Source: JAIYCX01 sp044351785
GTDB lineage: Bacteria > Bdellovibrionota_C > UBA2361 > SZUA-149 > DAOLCO01
Reading direction: 5' to 3'
DNA length: 14,250 nt
Assembly: GCA_044351785.1 (NCBI GenBank)
Contig: JBILFC010000052.1
Span: 1 to 14,250, forward strand
Part shown: one piece after another, positions 13,942 to 14,250 of the stretch
Layout of the letters: every line of letters starts with the position of its first letter
Position numbering within the stretch: position 1 is the stretch's first letter
The notes under the pieces: generated by a model
The model's database searches: none
What the model saw: only the letters and a program-made list of their open reading frames with translations
What the model was told of the DNA's origin: nothing
Made by a program: the position numbers and the translations under genes

Positions 13942-14250
13942 ATGTTTTCCCCTATTCGTATTTTGCTTATTGGAACAGCCTTACTTCTAAGTATACAGAG
14001 TTGTAGTAAGCGCTACCAGGATTTACCGCCATTTGTAGCCATCCCTTTTGAAGACGCAGAAAATTACTCTGTTGGTAGATTTAAGACGTCATATATGGCC
14101 GATCAGATTCACGCTTATTTTAGGGGCAACATGGCAGGGCCTATTGCCGTTACTACTTTTGTAGAAATTGATAACTTATACCAATCCTCAACCTTTGGAA
14201 GAATCCTAGCAGAACAGCTAATAAGTGAGCTAAGTATGCGAGGTTACAAC
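13942..14250 (+). CDS. FlgO-like outer membrane lipoprotein, partial (runs off the window)
   Basis: The first 103 codons are present and the frame is open at the edge. The signal peptide ends in the lipobox IQSC (Cys21 from this start). The mature part contains a segment from about residue 57 to the edge (DQIHAYF, PIAVTTFVEIDNLYQSSTFG, RILAEQLISELSMRGYN) that matches the FlgO domain pattern: IAVTSFV, D-L, S-S-FG, LAEQL and EL..RG. FlgO proteins are flagellum-associated outer-membrane lipoproteins in Vibrio and relatives. Here no other flagellar gene is visible, so the role is by family only. AAAGG (13932-13936) lies 5 bp before the ATG at 13942; an in-frame ATG at 13921 is an alternative that would add seven residues and overlap the divergent gene. 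Confidence 0.8.
   Translation, partial: MFSPIRILLIGTALLLSIQSCSKRYQDLPPFVAIPFEDAENYSVGRFKTSYMADQIHAYFRGNMAGPIAVTTFVEIDNLYQSSTFGRILAEQLISELSMRGYN
13990..13995 (-). promoter_or_regulatory. Candidate -10 box for the lipoprotein operon inside the FlgO-like gene
   Basis: On the minus strand TATACT (5/6) lies about 50 bp before the ATG at 13939, inside the signal-peptide coding part of the divergent gene. The -35 is poor. It is noted because the 2-bp space between the two start codons leaves no room for promoters outside coding DNA. Confidence 0.25.

Overview
The window looks like a piece of an AT-rich Gram-negative chromosome. Outer-membrane-type lipoproteins, an MsbA-like ABC exporter, a CcmI-like TPR protein, heme A synthase, a FlgO-type lipoprotein and a CsrA regulator all point to a flagellated, respiring, double-membraned bacterium. 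A large exported TraU-like protein and a lipoprotein trypsin would fit a Bdellovibrionota/Bacteriovorax-like lineage. That taxonomic guess is inference, because no ribosomal or other marker gene is present.

Layout: (1) 1-608: csrA on the + strand, preceded by a perfect TATAAT box inside an 8-bp inverted repeat, and followed by a compact structured RNA/terminator (a stem-loop, then a three-way junction with a GNRA loop and a T tract). (2) 5707 down to 609: a tightly packed minus-strand operon of ABC exporter, GlcD-type FAD oxidase, CcmI-like TPR protein and family-2 glycosyltransferase (spacings 2 bp, 10 bp, 1-bp overlap). (3) 5869-6699: a divergent + strand lipoprotein serine protease whose stop codon lies in a G-run tract able to form a G-quadruplex. 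(4) 6750-7404: a compositionally different stretch with one possible minus-strand hypothetical gene and its hairpin terminator, then an apparently empty, AT-rich promoter region. (5) 7405-9940: an AmpD-like amidase converging with, and overlapping by 8 bp, a 650-residue exported TraU-like protein. (6) 10046-12503: a + strand operon of metF, a rhomboid protease and heme A synthase. (7) 12518-12604: a near-perfect 32-bp-armed inverted repeat built from CGCAGAG units, which looks like a MITE/dispersed repeat and supplies the stop codon of the converging gene. (8) 13939 down to 12598: three minus-strand lipoprotein genes, the last two being TRL-family paralogues. (9) 13942 to the edge: the start of a FlgO-like lipoprotein gene, head-to-head with the previous operon with only 2 bp between start codons.

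Functionally the window is mostly cell-envelope and housekeeping: envelope export and glycosylation, lactate/glycolate-type oxidation, peptidoglycan turnover, one-carbon metabolism, terminal-oxidase heme synthesis and flagellar/outer-membrane lipoproteins. No CRISPR, tRNA, rRNA, phage or intact transposase gene was seen. The most promising unexplained structures are the three-way-junction RNA behind csrA, the orphan TraU-like protein, the CGCAGAG inverted repeat and the 2-bp head-to-head lipoprotein start region.
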